A stretch of 64,000 bases of DNA from Acanthosepion pharaonis (taxonomy: Eukaryota; Mollusca; Cephalopoda; Sepiida; Sepiidae): NCBI GenBank assembly GCA_903632075.3, contig CAHIKZ030001783.1, forward strand, positions 152,001 through 216,000. The letters are read 5' to 3'. How positions within the stretch are numbered: position 1 is the stretch's first letter; each line of letters starts with the position of its first letter. Shown in pieces: positions 13,376-24,200 of this stretch. A model generated the notes under the pieces. It saw only the letters and a program-made list of their open reading frames with translations, searched no databases and was not told the origin of the DNA. A program made the position numbers and the translations under genes.

Positions 13376-13532
13376 CTTCTCTCTCTCTCTCTCTCCTTCT
13401 CTCTCTCTCTCTCCTTCTCCTCTCTCTCTCTCTCCTTCTCCTCTCTCTCTCTCCTTCTCCTCTCTCTCTCTCTCTCCTTCTCCTCTCTCTCTCTCCTTCT
13501 CCTCTCTCTCTCCTTCTCCTCTCTCTCCCCTG
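12960..13532 (+). repeat. Polypyrimidine (CT-rich) tract with an internal 23-bp repeat
   Basis: Nearly 570 bases of almost pure C/T occupy the + strand. The first part repeats a unit of about 23 bp (TTTCTCGCTTTCTCTTTCCTC) four times. The rest is (CT)n mixed with CTTCTC steps. Long open frames on both strands (Ser/Leu/Phe-rich on +, Arg/Glu-rich on -) follow only from the composition. Mirror-symmetric polypurine/polypyrimidine DNA of this length can adopt triplex structure. Confidence 0.95.
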
Positions 13533-14084
13533 TTGCTATTGTGGTTGTGATCACACTTGACTATGCCTTTAATCCTACAAGAAATACTTAGAAAAAGAAA
13601 ATTAATCCTCTTTGACTATATTAATATTGTTGATGGAAATGACTGACCTTGTTTTTATTAAACTTTAATTTACATTTTCTGTAAATGTCTATCCAGTATG
13701 TTTTTGTTTTTTCTTTAAAGATCAAAGGCAAGATTTGCAAGTGTGTTCTTGTGTAGCTGACAAGAATTTACAGAAGATCTCTTTGCATTGAAATAAATAA
13801 TTAAATAAATGAAATATACGTTCTCAAGATCAGGTTCAATTTTGATGTCTTTAAAATATAAGGAATGTCTGAAATTGAATATAACATAGATTAAATATTT
13901 TTGCTTAAATTTCAAAGGAAAAATCTGTTTTATTGTATCAGCATAATTATATACATTTAAAAGTGGCAGATGCATCATTAGCATGTTGCTTCTATATTGA
14001 CCATTTTTTCATAGGATATTCTCGTATCATTCAAATGATCTCATTCAATACTGTTATAGACAAGCATATGGTTGCAAGAAAGAA

Positions 14085-14495
14085 ATACGACAACAGTAGA
14101 AATAGATTTACGTGGTTTATTTCAACAGGAACGTGTGGGTTTGAGACAGCTATCTTGTGGTAAAGTTCATAAGCCTGCTTTCAGATCTGGTTGATCTCTC
14201 ATAGTAGTTCACACATGTTGACGGTGGTTGACGCTCCCCTGCTGCTGATCGCTCGGCCTGACCGTTAGGTCTGTTCGCTGGCCACCTGTTGACTGCCTGT
14301 TGAACTTCTGTGTGACCCCTTTTATAGTGTTTTTTATGGCTTAACAGGCCTGAGAAACGAAGCGAGTATAATTAGGAGGGAAGCATTTTTATTGGACGAA
14401 AAATAGAGCACTTTAAATATTATTTTATTTTTCGACTGGAACACGTGTGTCGGAAAAATTTGTAAAGAAAGATAATGGTCATTTTGTGACAGGGC
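14085..14495 (-). mobile_element. Probable solo LTR
   Basis: This is an island of higher GC in AT-rich DNA, with LTR-like order on the minus strand. There is a U3-like stretch, a TATAAAAG box (+ coordinates 14319-14326), then about 200 bp to an AATAAA polyadenylation signal (14116-14121). The putative 5' edge reads TGTCACAAAATG on the minus strand near 14491. No adjoining gag/pol or second LTR was found, so I call it solo. The ends are approximate because I could not identify a target-site duplication. A Pol II promoter plus terminator fragment of another element is an alternative. Confidence 0.45.
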
Positions 14496-14626
14496 TTTGT
14501 CCCGTTCACATCCGGTTCTCGCTCTTGAGTATTTGCCTGTAAATCAGCCGAGATATGTCTTATTTTATTTTATAACAATACTTAAGAATAAAAATGGATC
14601 TAACAAAACTAGCAAAGATATATATT

Positions 14627-14929
14627 AATTAGATGAAATGGATTAAATCCAACAAATATTTTAATATATTTTCTGTTTGTACATTATTTTTATGGATACA
14701 ACTTATTTGAGCAAATGCTTTGTTTTAATTAAATAGTATTGATTACATTTACCAAGATGTTCAAGAACTTTTATAGAAAATATGTATTCCCCAACAAGAA
14801 TGGAACCTGTATCCAGTACGCAAACTGTCGTATAACCAGACATGCTGTTTAAACATTCAACCACGGATAACTTTCGGGTAAATCATGAAAACATTAATAT
14901 TTGTTGGATTTAATCCATTTCATCTAATG
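14627..14929. mobile_element. MITE with about 33-bp terminal inverted repeats
   Basis: The segment begins ATTAGATGAAATGGATTAAA and ends with its reverse complement (14897-14929). The arms of about 33 bp match almost perfectly and enclose about 240 bp without coding potential, which is the structure of a non-autonomous DNA transposon. Its interior (14721-14880) reappears inverted at about 15035-15190. The transposon superfamily is not clear from the termini. Confidence 0.6.
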
Positions 14930-15034
14930 TTATCATTTTTTATGTTAGGTTACGTTTTGGAGTAGAAATGATATATGAGAAAAGTTGTCGAAGATGTGTG
15001 TATTTATAAGCAGTAATTTGAACTCTGCTTACCA

Positions 15035-15190
15035 GAAAGGTTTTGTGACTGAATTGTTAACAGAATGTCAGGCTATATGACAGTTTCTATATGGGATATA
15101 TGTTTGATTACTGTCGGAGAACACATATTTTCTATGAAATTTCTTGAACATTTAGGCCAGTAAATGGAATTAATACTGTTTAATTAAAAC
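15035..15190 (-). repeat. Inverted, diverged copy of the MITE interior
   Basis: On the minus strand this matches 14721-14880 in order: GTTTTAATTAAA-AGTATT, GTTCAAGAA, ATAGAAAATATGT, AAACTGTC-TATA and GACAT-CTGTT. It therefore forms an imperfect inverted pair with the neighbouring element. The terminal repeats of this copy were not found. Confidence 0.5.
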
Positions 15191-15240
15191 AGAGTATTTA
15201 CTCAAATAAGTTGCACCATAAAAATAATGTATAAACAGAA

Positions 15241-15241
15241 T

Positions 15242-15307
<66 letters not shown>
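15241..15307. repeat. (CA)n/(TA)n microsatellite
   Basis: An ACAC run passes into an uninterrupted TA dinucleotide repeat. The tyrosine/isoleucine frame across it is an artefact. Confidence 0.95.
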
Positions 15308-15312
<5 letters not shown>

Positions 15313-15454
15313 TCTTGTTACTGATGTTAAGGAAGAATTTGGGATTTGAAAATATTAAAAGTTGACATAATTTTAAAAATATTTCCATGTACCTGTATTT
15401 TTAGCAATATTTTTAATGAATTCTTGTTTGAATTTCTGGTATTGATAATATTTA

Positions 15455-15600
15455 TCATTATTTACACTATTTATATTCAAACTATTGTCCTCATCTCTGT
15501 TGTTGTTATCACAACATTTTGGCCAAATGCTGGGAGGCACAATGGCCAAAATATTGCGATGACAAAGTTGAAGCCAATAGTCCAAATATAATGTTTTTAT
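15455..15600. repeat. Family D remnant, small foldback
   Basis: ACTATTGTCCTCATCT at 15480 is followed by ACATTTTGGCCAAATG. The inverted counterparts are TGGCCAAAATATTGCGATGA and CCAATAGTCC near 15580. This is a shortened version of the family D foldback at 41385-41960. Confidence 0.5.
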
Positions 15601-17477
15601 GAATGTTTTTCTAACAGTACACAATGAAAAATGTGTCTTGTGATTCTGGAGAATCTGAAGATCATTATATGACTTTATCAAGATTCTATATAATTAAACT
15701 TGCAAATAATTCAGTTTATTCTAAATGACTTTTTTTCTTTTTTTTTTTATAATTGCTATGAAAACAATTTAGCAAGTTAATTTGTTTAATGATGAGGTCT
15801 GAAGTAAACAGACATTTTAATCATTAAAGAAGGTTTTTTTTTTTTTTTTAACATATTTTGTTACTGCCTGGTAACATTAATCAGTTGATGTTTTTTATAA
15901 ATGTTCCTTTTGTAAATGTTTTCCTATAGCCTGTTGTCAAGTTGTTTTTAATCAAAGAGTTTACTTTTCGATATTATTTATTTTTTTTATTTTTTTTTAT
16001 TTTTTTTTTTTTAAATATAGTTTTAAAAAAATATGAATCCATACTAATTTGGTAGACTTATAATTTTTATGTCAGTGGAAAAATTTACTTGTTTTATTTA
16101 TTTTATTTTAGTTTTATCTTTCTAAAACATTTTAGTATTCTGGTTATAGGCAGACAGAAAAAAGTGACTGTAGCTTTCAAAACAGAAAAAATACTTTTCT
16201 AATTTGTCAGATATGAAAGAAAATATTCAGGCTCTTATATTTTTTATTGAAACTAAAGAGAAAAACAGATAAAGTTAAGGTTCATGATTTTAAAAAAATA
16301 TTCTTTTTACAAGACTAGAATATAAATTTTGTTCAGAAAATATGCACACAATAATTTCTTTTATTGATTTCTTTTCTTAGATCAATACCTGAAATAGTTT
16401 TTTTTTTTTTTTTTTTTTTTTATTTAACTTAGATTGCTAAAATGTATTTTTCACACACATGCACACATAATCTTCATGTCATAAATTAAGGGATAAAATA
16501 TTAAAACCAAGATCATATAATAATCTCTAAATAAAACAGTTTTTGTACTCTTTTAATCTTTATTTTTTTAAAGTTTGGTTTGTTTTAAGTACTTTTTAAT
16601 ATTAATTTCCAATTATTTATTTTATAACTCATTTCATTGAAATTCAAAAATCCTTGAAATTCATTTTTATTTTGAGAAGACCAACTTGAAAAGTTGTGCT
16701 GTCTAGTATGAAGTAGTGAATAACTTTGCAAAAAGTTGCACAGTAGCAATTAACTGGACAATAAAAGAAAGGATTGAGCCGAATCTTTGTGCTTATATAA
16801 TAATTTAAAAAAGGAGACAAGAACAAAATCTAACAGATTTACTTTCACACATTACATTATTACTACCAATGATTAAATCTTGCTTTATTGCAATAATGTC
16901 TTTTTTTATATATAAGATCTAATTTTTATCTTATAGATTCAGAATAAAATATACTATATTTAAACTGTATTTCAGTTAAATATTAAAATTGTTGATCAAA
17001 ATTGAAAAGCTCTGGGGAAAATTCTACCATTTTCTGATCAAATAGATTTTAAACTATCATTGCCAATAACAAGGTTTAAAATGTTGCTTTACTTTGTAGA
17101 GAAATAAGAACAAGTTTGCATAACATTCTTCCAGTTTCAAATATAAACAGATACCAAATGACTATTGACTAAATTAATCAAAAAATCTTAAAAGACCTCT
17201 TCTTAATGTAAAGAAATTTTTTAGTAATCTTTATCTCAGATGCATCGTCAGTATTTTATGTATTGGTATTTGGTAAGATGGTTAACCAACATTTTATCTA
17301 TTTGCATGTGTATATAACAAAATACAATGAAAATGGCAAGTTAAGCACTTGCTATTTCAAGAAAAACAATTGTATGAACAAATGGTTTAATGTAACTTCA
17401 AAAAATGGAAAATATTGATCAATTTAAACTCTTTTCAAAATTTGTTTAAAAATCCAAACCATTCTGCAGTCATAGTT

Positions 17478-17527
17478 TCACCTGTGAATTAACGGGCAGT
17501 AATGGCCCTGACTTTTACTGTCTGATG
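17478..17527. other. Flank of the left LTR, boundary unresolved
   Basis: On the minus strand this stretch continues the open frame beyond the LTR homology. The precise LTR end cannot be fixed because the two LTRs diverge from one another here. Confidence 0.3.
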
Positions 17528-17793
17528 ATTCGCTAGTGAAAGTTGTGGTCGTCTTGTCTGGTTTTTGCACGGCCGTATGTTGAGAGCGCTTCTCTAAACT
17601 GAGAAAAACGCTGGTGTTATATTGCTCTCCCAGTCCCAGTCCCTGACTATTGGCTAATACCTGCTCAGTATCATTCATATGCAAATAGTCTATACCATCT
17701 CTCAGCAGCCCATTGTGGAGGGGACATGACTCCTTGTGCTTACAGCACCACATACAACCAACTCTTTTATTGGGCTGACCCAATTCTGTTACA
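17528..17793 (-). repeat. 3' LTR of a Ty3/Gypsy element
   Basis: It is homologous to 18887-19158. Shared blocks are CGTCTTGTCTG, ACTGAGAAAAAC, TTGGTGTTATAT-like, CTCTCCCAGTCCCAG, ACTATTGGCTAATACCTG, CATATGCAAATAGTCTA, AACAGCCCATTGTGGA-like and CACATACAACCAACTCT. The right edge on + reads TGTTACA (minus: TGTAACAG), fitting a TG-start LTR. The two LTRs differ at many sites and by an indel, so the insertion is old. Length is about 270 bp. Confidence 0.7.
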
Positions 17794-18086
17794 CTCCCTG
17801 CTGATCTCCTGATCACAGCATCAACATGCAGGGCCAGGCATTTCCTTCTGGTGCTCCTTCGCAATGGAGGTACTTCATCCTCAGTGTTGTCGCTGTACAT
17901 CTCCACTGCAGCAGGTGGCACATCGAAAATCTGGGAATCTATTGCCAACTCCCCATTGCTTGTGGATGAATCATCAGTGTTGCTTGCAGGTTGGAGGTCT
18001 TTAACACAACATGGCATGCCATCGCTCAGGACAGATTGTGGATTAATGACTGGAATATCTCTCTGTGGGCTATAGACAGTGAACAA
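17794..18086 (-). pseudogene. Ty3/Gypsy tail: C-terminal pol remnant
   Basis: An open minus-strand frame runs from 18086 into the LTR. It contains PPLRRSTRRKCLALH, a motif I recognise from the end of Gypsy integrase/pol polyproteins, shortly before the LTR begins. The preceding Ser/Asp-rich stretch is low in recognisable domains. Reverse transcriptase, RNase H and most of the integrase are missing: protease-like sequence at 18026-18232 abuts this tail directly. This is therefore an internal deletion of several kilobases. Confidence 0.55.
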
Positions 18087-18232
18087 CCAGTATTGATTAG
18101 CGCTGTGACGGTTCTACCATCAACCTGGACCCTGGTCACAAGTAATGCTGGGCTGGAGAAGATACTGGCACTGACATGTCTCTTCATTTTCTCAGACAGT
18201 TTCAAGACATCTGGCCCATGGTATGGCAACAA
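18026..18232 (-). pseudogene. Ty3/Gypsy retroviral-type aspartic protease remnant
   Basis: About 68 residues contain VDGRTVTALINTGCSLSIA, which aligns with the pepsin-like retroelement protease active site. The catalytic triad DTG reads NTG, so this copy would be inactive. It follows the gag frame in a different reading frame with a short overlap, suggesting either a frameshift mutation or ancestral gag-pro frameshifting. The latter cannot be told apart from decay here. Confidence 0.6.
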
Positions 18233-18840
18233 TAACAGTGCATGGTATTGTCTTCACTCTTGTCCCCTGTCGTTTTGTCAGTTCTGACAATCTTCCCCAT
18301 GTGGTTAATACCATTGTATCTAAAGCACTTTATGATATGAACGTATGTACTTTGTATTGGCTGGGTTGCCACTGCCACCATGACTTCCTCCATCTCCTTG
18401 CCTCTCACAATTGCCCAGGATTGAGCCGTTAGCTGGTCAATAGACAGCGCATCCATCCTATACAACACACGAAGAGTCCACTTTAAATTGCCTGGCAACC
18501 CATGCACAAATGCACAAGCCAGCATATGCTCACTCATTCCACTCATCAAGAATGCAAGTTTCTTCAGTTCAGCCAAGTATACAACCACGGATTCACTGCA
18601 CTGCAGGTACCACTCGATGAGATGTTGTTACGCCATAAATGAATCTGTCGCAAAGGCTGTAATTAAGGCAGTCTTTATCTGGTCAACATCAGATTTTGCT
18701 TTGTCATCCAGTTGTTGGTAAACCGCATATGCTCTGCTTGTAAGTTGCAAAGGGATCTCATGCTCCAAAGATTTCTCTCTACATAGACAGCAAACGAGTT
18801 CCAGCTTCTCTAGCCATTCAACTAGACACCAATCTGTCAA
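18202..18840 (-). pseudogene. Ty3/Gypsy gag remnant with zinc knuckle
   Basis: Two minus-strand frames (18840-18628 and 18588-18202) give gag-like sequence. It holds EWLEKLELVC, LTSRAYAVYQQLDDKAK, a capsid-like LACAFVHGLPGNLKW and, near the end, a CxxC-like zinc knuckle remnant (CYCCHTMGQMS; also CFRYNGINHMGK). Stops and a shift near 18600-18630 break it. Gag proteins of this class package the element RNA. The copy lies directly downstream of the right (5') LTR, as expected for a minus-strand element. I judge the Ty3/Gypsy class likely from gag, the protease and the C-terminal motif together. Confidence 0.65.
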
Positions 18841-18886
18841 ACTTTAAATTGAATTTGGAGTCTACCATCATCTGCCAATCGCCAAA

Positions 18887-19158
18887 ATAACTTGTGTTCG
18901 TCTTGTCTGCACATCAAGAGCAGTTCTCTTGACTGAGAAAAACATTGGTGTTATATAGCTCTCCCAGTCCCAGACCGACACTGACTATTGGCTAATACCT
19001 GCCAAGTATCAGTCATATGCAAATAGTCTACGCCACCTGCTCTAAATAGGTCTTCTCTCAACAGCCCATTGTGGAAGGGGGTGCAACTCTTGGTGATTAT
19101 AGCATCACATACAACCAACTCTGAGTCTTATATCAGGTTGATCAGATTCTCTGTAACA
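18887..19158 (-). repeat. 5' LTR of the Ty3/Gypsy element
   Basis: This is the direct-repeat partner of 17528-17793. On the minus strand it starts TGTTACAGAG and runs to about 18887, after which sequence like TTGGCGATTGG leads into gag. A primer-binding site would be expected there, but I cannot assign the tRNA. Confidence 0.7.
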
Positions 19159-19431
19159 AAACTGTCGTAGTGGAAAGGTTTGGCTTTATTAACTATACAT
19201 TGTAGGGAGAAAAAAAAGAGTTGCGTTAAACTCTAGTAACAAATTGGGATGTCCTTTGCTAAGTGTTGAAGTTGTGAAGCATTTTTGGCTCTATCTAGAT
19301 AGTCTGGGAATTGAGCACTTTACTGAGATGTTTGCTTTTTGGTCTTTCTTTTTTCTTTTTTTTTTCTTGTCTAAGATGTTAGGTTTTCTGGCATTTTGTC
19401 TGTTGGGCACTCAAGTATAGTTGTTTTTTCT

Positions 19432-19434
<3 letters not shown>

Positions 19435-19490
<56 letters not shown>
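19435..19490. repeat. (TA)n microsatellite
   Basis: An uninterrupted TA dinucleotide run, useful as a length-variable landmark only. Confidence 0.95.
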
Positions 19491-19492
<2 letters not shown>

Positions 19493-20239
19493 CTCAACAT
19501 GTCATGTCTCATTGAATAATTTCTTGTTGAAAATACATCTATACTTTTTCATGGAAATAATGAACATAAACTAAAAATTCCAAATGCTATCTATATTAAA
19601 GAATTGAAGCCAGCCCTTAATAAAATTAATTATGAATACTACACAAATGTTTGAAAATGTTTACAGTAGATAGTCTAAAATATCTAGGTTTTAACTATTA
19701 GTTTTAAAGAGTTTTTCTTTTTCAAAGATATTTAGACATTTCAATAACTTAGTTACCCTCTTGACATTTGCACGTGTGTCTACATGATAAAATTTATAAA
19801 TTGTACAGTATATAACCTGTTTTTCATTTCATGCATAAAAATTTAATTTTCATATGAACACAACAATTTTCTTAGAAAAATGATGAACACAACAATTTTT
19901 TGTCTTAGAAAAAACAAGACCCTGATGACAACATTGTGCTAATGCCTAAAGTACTTACAATAAAATGAATATGCATCAGCATGGTAATTTTCGTTCTTCC
20001 TTTAATAAGCATACTAAAAAACTTGTCTTTAATTACAAGAGAAACCTATTAAAAATAAGTAACCAAAACTTGTCTAAATTATTTAATGCTACACACATAC
20101 AGAGATACAGACACACAAATAAGTATTTATATTTATATATATATATATTAACCTTCAGGAGTGTAGCCATATTCACAATTCTTTGCTAATTGCAGGTTTG
20201 TGAGTATATAGTTGTAGATTTTGAATTCAGAATTGTCTT

Positions 20240-20885
20240 TCTAGATATACCAGGGGTAACAGTAAAATTGTCCATCCCACAAAATGTTTAATATCTTTTA
20301 AAAAAAAAAAAAAAAAAAATGCTAAACTAATTGAGTTTTCTCTTTTCCAAGTTTTCAAATAAGGCATTTAGCCATTTTGATACCATTTTTCATAAAAATC
20401 ACTGAAAAAAAATACCTTTGAGTTATTCAGCTAGAAAGAGAACCAGAGAGAACCAGTTAAAATCATTTTGTGTCAGACCCACTGTCTTCTCAAATGAGCA
20501 ATGATGAGAGTAAAAAGATTATTCAGACCTTCAGTAATGGTACCGACATTCATACTCTGCCTTCCATCTTCAAAGTCCATTCAAGAACTATCAAGAGAAT
20601 GGTGAATAAGTTTAAAAAAAGAGGGATCAGGAGATAGCAACAGGAAGAGGGATCATCATTTCAACTTAGAGCTAAAGAGATCAATTAGAAAAGATCCAAC
20701 TCAACCAATAAGACATTTGGCACATACGAGAGTAGTTTCAGTTATGACAGTCCAAAGAGCAGTGAAAAAAGACTTGAAAATAAATTTGTACATGAAACTT
20801 GTGACACAACTTGTTACTCCAGGACAGAAAATTAGAAGGTTAGAGAGGGTGAAGATCATCTTGAATAAGTTGGAAAATGATCCTG
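20240..20885 (+). pseudogene. Tc1-like transposase, N-terminal fragment (copy 1)
   Basis: On + a broken frame gives HTH-like segments (TIKRMVNKFKKRG, then VSVMTVQRAVKKDLK) and QLVTPGQKIRRLERVKIILN, typical of the DNA-binding half of Tc1/mariner transposases just before the catalytic domain. Stops interrupt it around 20635. No DDE catalytic region follows: the homology ends at a long TA tract at 20886. A second copy at 61090-61720 shares the same upstream non-coding sequence, including GTCCATCCCACAAAA-like and GAGTTATTCAGCTA blocks. Confidence 0.6.
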
Positions 20886-20886
20886 G

Positions 20887-20935
<49 letters not shown>
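20886..20935. repeat. (TA)n microsatellite truncating a Tc1 copy
   Basis: A pure TA repeat immediately follows the Tc1-like fragment. Confidence 0.9.
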
Positions 20936-20939
<4 letters not shown>

Positions 20940-22224
20940 AACTTTATTTCAATCCTTCATGAGCTTCCAATTCTTAGCTAATGATGTTTATGATCGATTT
21001 CATTGCAATTCTTCTGTTAAGCTTGGAGAGTAATTACACATTCTTACTGCACAAAATAGTCCAATGTTATAAAAACTTCGGAGAATTCCAGTAAGGTATT
21101 TTTAATCATTTCTAAGATAAAATGGTTGAAAGCTTAATCTACCAAAGGACGATTTTGCTGTTACACTCGGTATATATCAGAAAAAAATATATAATCACTA
21201 TTTTTTTTCTGATCCCAAAATATCTTACTTTTTTTTGTTTAGATTTTGTCATTATTCTATTGGAAATATAATATCTACAGCAAGGAAGCTTTGTCTTGTA
21301 TGACTGTTAGGTTTGACAAGATTGGATCTTTTTTTTGTCATTGTCTATTTCCATAAAATTTCTCTTTCCCGCCTCCCACTAATCATTAGTAATCTGTTTT
21401 GCATTGATGACATTTCAAGTGAATCAGTATTTAATGTTCAATGACAGTATTGGACTGAAGGCTGCAAGTTGTGTGGTTGACTTCTTGAATAGATTAGTGA
21501 AATTTGTTGTTACATAAATTATAGAATTCTGAGTTTGGTATCATACCAGCATGAAAAATATTCATGCAGACAGTTATAGAAATTTTCTTCTTTAAATATA
21601 GAGCGGATCACTGGAGATTAGTTTCTCTTTAATGGATAGTGAGTTATAAATTTGTTTGCTAACTTTGAATTTAATGTCTTTGTAGTTCAAAATGCTATCT
21701 CGTAACACATAATCATTTTGGATGGAAAAGTATGTATTGCTTTGTCTTGTCTAACAATTCAGAAATGGTAATAAAATTATATAAATGGTTCGGGTTTTAT
21801 CATCACAATAGGAAATAAATTTATGTTTGATGTGCAGCTATATAAACATAAATATGATTTGTATATCCTTTTGTGCTGTGGTATATGTACTTAATTCACA
21901 CGAATCTTTCTCATATTATCATCACACGTGTTTACATCAAAGAACTGAGAGTCTGTGGCAGCAAAATTAATATCTGATCTTTTAACTTTAACCAGGAAGT
22001 GATTTGTATATTTATGAATAGGACCTGTATCTTTATGTACATACGTTTGTTTAAAAAAAAAAAAAAAATGTTTATACATTTAAGCAAAGAGAAACGCATG
22101 TGACAATCAAGTAAAAAAGTAAAAATAGATTCTATGGAACTTTTTGAGGGAAAGCGGCAAGCAACTTAGGAAAACTGATTTTCATTATGGAAGAAAATGA
22201 TATATAAATTTTTATATAGTAGAA

Positions 22225-22300
22225 CAATGAATGACAAACTGGAAAAAAAATTTTTGGGTGATGTTTCGACCTTTAGGACTTCATCAAACTAAAAGTGATT
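22225..22300 (-). ncRNA. Hammerhead-like motif, repeat family H
   Basis: On the minus strand TTGATGA (22287-22281) is followed by an extra A, a stem II of AGTCC-TAA-AGGTC type with one mismatch, then GAAAC (ending near 22263). This matches the order of the CTGANGA - stem II - GAAA hammerhead core with C3 changed to T. Flanking stems were not convincing. A degenerate relative lies at 4530-4600. Confidence 0.3.
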
Positions 22301-22404
22301 TTTATGTTGTTGTAACGCATACACTCAGTGGTATTAGAAGATCTGCCAAAAAAGGTGAAAAGAAACTGAACATAAATTTACTATGTGGGATATGTTTTTG
22401 TTTT

Positions 22405-22625
22405 TAATCATTTCACATCAAGCAAGACAACAAAGGCACAAGGACCCAGGGTTACTGAAAGTGAAAGAATATAAGAAAAAGAAAAATATTATTAAGAAGC
22501 GGGAACGATAAAAGAACAGAAGTTAACAATTGACATTGCATTTAAATTTTTAAAGATCAAATTTGACTGGAAGGCAAGATTTCTACAAGTGAGAGAAACT
22601 GTTAGCATACTTAATAGCAAAAGTG
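22405..22625 (-). mobile_element. LINE 3' end fragment (family A)
   Basis: This is the reverse-strand copy. On + it opens TTTTTAATCATTTCACATC-AGCAAGACAA and runs into GACATTGCATTTAAATTTTT and GGAAGGCAAGATTTC, the reverse complement of the LINE C-terminal coding remnant seen at 42430 and 57480. It is 5'-truncated. Confidence 0.6.
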
Positions 22626-22799
22626 ATAAAAACAAACTAAGTGAAATTGGCTAGACTTTGTACCTAAACACATAAAAAAAAAAATTGAATTTAAAAGTTT
22701 AAAATGTCAGCATCTCCCTCACCTTCATACTTTTGTGTAGTTACATCAATGTAAACATCACTTTAGTCTGAAGTTCTAAAAGATGAAATGCGTTACACA

Positions 22800-23795
22800 A
22801 AAATTTTTTTTACTTCGTCATTAATTTTCTTAACATTGTTCTGATTTTCAATATTTAGATGGACTTGTGTATATTTCTGAGTTGAGGTATTGTAACTATT
22901 TATACTATTTACATCATTTAGGCTGTTGTACTCCTCCTTATTGCCATATTCACTACATTTTGGTCATTGTGTGCTCCGGCCTTCTTCAGCTGATATTTAT
23001 TGGAATATTGAGCCAAACCCTTTTAGTCCATGGGGTAGATTGTTCTGATTCCACGTGCCATGCATTTTTTCTAAATATCTCAGTTAATTCCCTTTAGTAA
23101 CTCAACTCTCCAAGTTTTTGTTCCCTCTGCTGTGGCCAGGGATTGAACTCCTAACCCTTTGGAAGTCACTTTTTGGATCACTCAACCAACTTTTTTATCC
23201 ACTGGGTGCAAATTTTGGGGACTTATAAACCTAATGTCTCAGTAACCTTTTTTTTACCAGAACTCATTACAATTTTTTGTTATTGTTTTTCTCTAGCTCT
23301 CTGTATTACTGCTTCCCATATTGTATTCATGTCTTTACTTTGCCGGCTTTGGAGGTTTTTGTGGCCTAGCATATGTGTTGATTCCTTAAGTTTTCATATT
23401 TTCCAGTGTTGTTCTGTCTGTGATTTCAACTTCATCTCACAGAGGGCAGTGATCTCCTTTTTCCCTGCATATATAGTCAGCCATACCTGATTTTTCTGTT
23501 TCCCCTCATGTTATGACCTTACAGTGTTCCTGTAGTCTTATCTCAAGGAGGTGGCCTGTTCATCCTTTATATTTCTTGCCGCAGCTGCATGGGATGGCAT
23601 CCTTAATCATGTTCTTCTTTATGAGTGGTCTTACTCAGAAGAGATGTCTGCTAAGTTTTGAGCCACTGCTGAAGGTTGTCCTGATGTTATATGGAGCACA
23701 GATATTTTATATCTTTTGCAATAAGACATTCCCATTTTTCTACTATGTCATTAATTTTCCTAACATTGTTCTTATTTTCAGTATTTAGATGAACT
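22800..23795 (-). mobile_element. Penelope-like element remnant (family D) with GIY-YIG domain
   Basis: On the minus strand, about 23680-23380 translates with frame breaks to DAIPCSCGKKYKG, then LLEIRLQEH, then KSGMADYIC and KGDHCPL. This is the pattern of the GIY-YIG endonuclease of Penelope-like retroelements (CSCGK-YIGET-R-L--RL-EH). Downstream on the same strand lie GAAGAAGGCCGGAG and ATGACCAAAATGTAGTG, which are family D hammerhead-like blocks. Similar segments at 22808-22862 and 23738-23792 (GTCATTAATTTTC-TAACATTGTTCT and TATTTAGATG) flank the region in direct orientation, like PLE pseudo-LTRs. RT sequence was not identified. The plus-strand frames at 22867, 23173 and 23513 are shadows. 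Confidence 0.6.
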
Positions 23796-24099
23796 TCTAA
23801 TTGATTTTATAATTTTGTTTACATGCACACACAGTTTTTAATAGATCTATTTTATTAAAAATAAATAAGTACTGAGGAAAGCAAATGAAAATATTGTCAA
23901 GCTTTACCAACAAAAGTTACATACTAACTACTATTGTTTAACATAAATAATGTAATGCTATAATACATTATGCAATAATTACATAATCCATTACATGGAC
24001 CTTTGCACAACTCTTGTTCAATGAGTTGCTTTTGATGAAGCACTTTGGTCAAAATCTAATACAGATCTTGTTTAAAGTGTTTCTATCACAGCATCAGGA

Positions 24100-24200
24100 T
24101 CATGAGTGGCTTTGAATTCAGAATTGTTCTTCTAGACTGATTATGAACCCCTGCTAGAGGGCCAAGTCTACACTGCTATTTAACCCATAGCTGTGGGACA
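24100..24200 (-). repeat. tRNA-SINE body fragment (family K)
   Basis: On + it shares TGAATTCAG-TGT-CTTCTAGAC and TGCTATTTAACCCATAGCTG with the SINE at 28520-28750 and with 38230 and 39290. Only the body is present, without promoter boxes. Confidence 0.5.

Noticed and set aside
12895..13591. Long open frames of about 207-219 codons on both strands in the CT-rich tract
   Set aside because: They result from pure C/T or G/A composition lacking stop codons; no protein-like composition or homologous pattern.
14793..14865. tRNA-like segment on the minus strand with GGTTCCATTC as B box
   Set aside because: No matching A box or acceptor stem, and the sequence belongs to the MITE interior present in two copies.
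23173..23788. Plus-strand hydrophobic frames suggesting membrane proteins
   Set aside because: They are antisense shadows of the minus-strand PLE GIY-YIG remnant.
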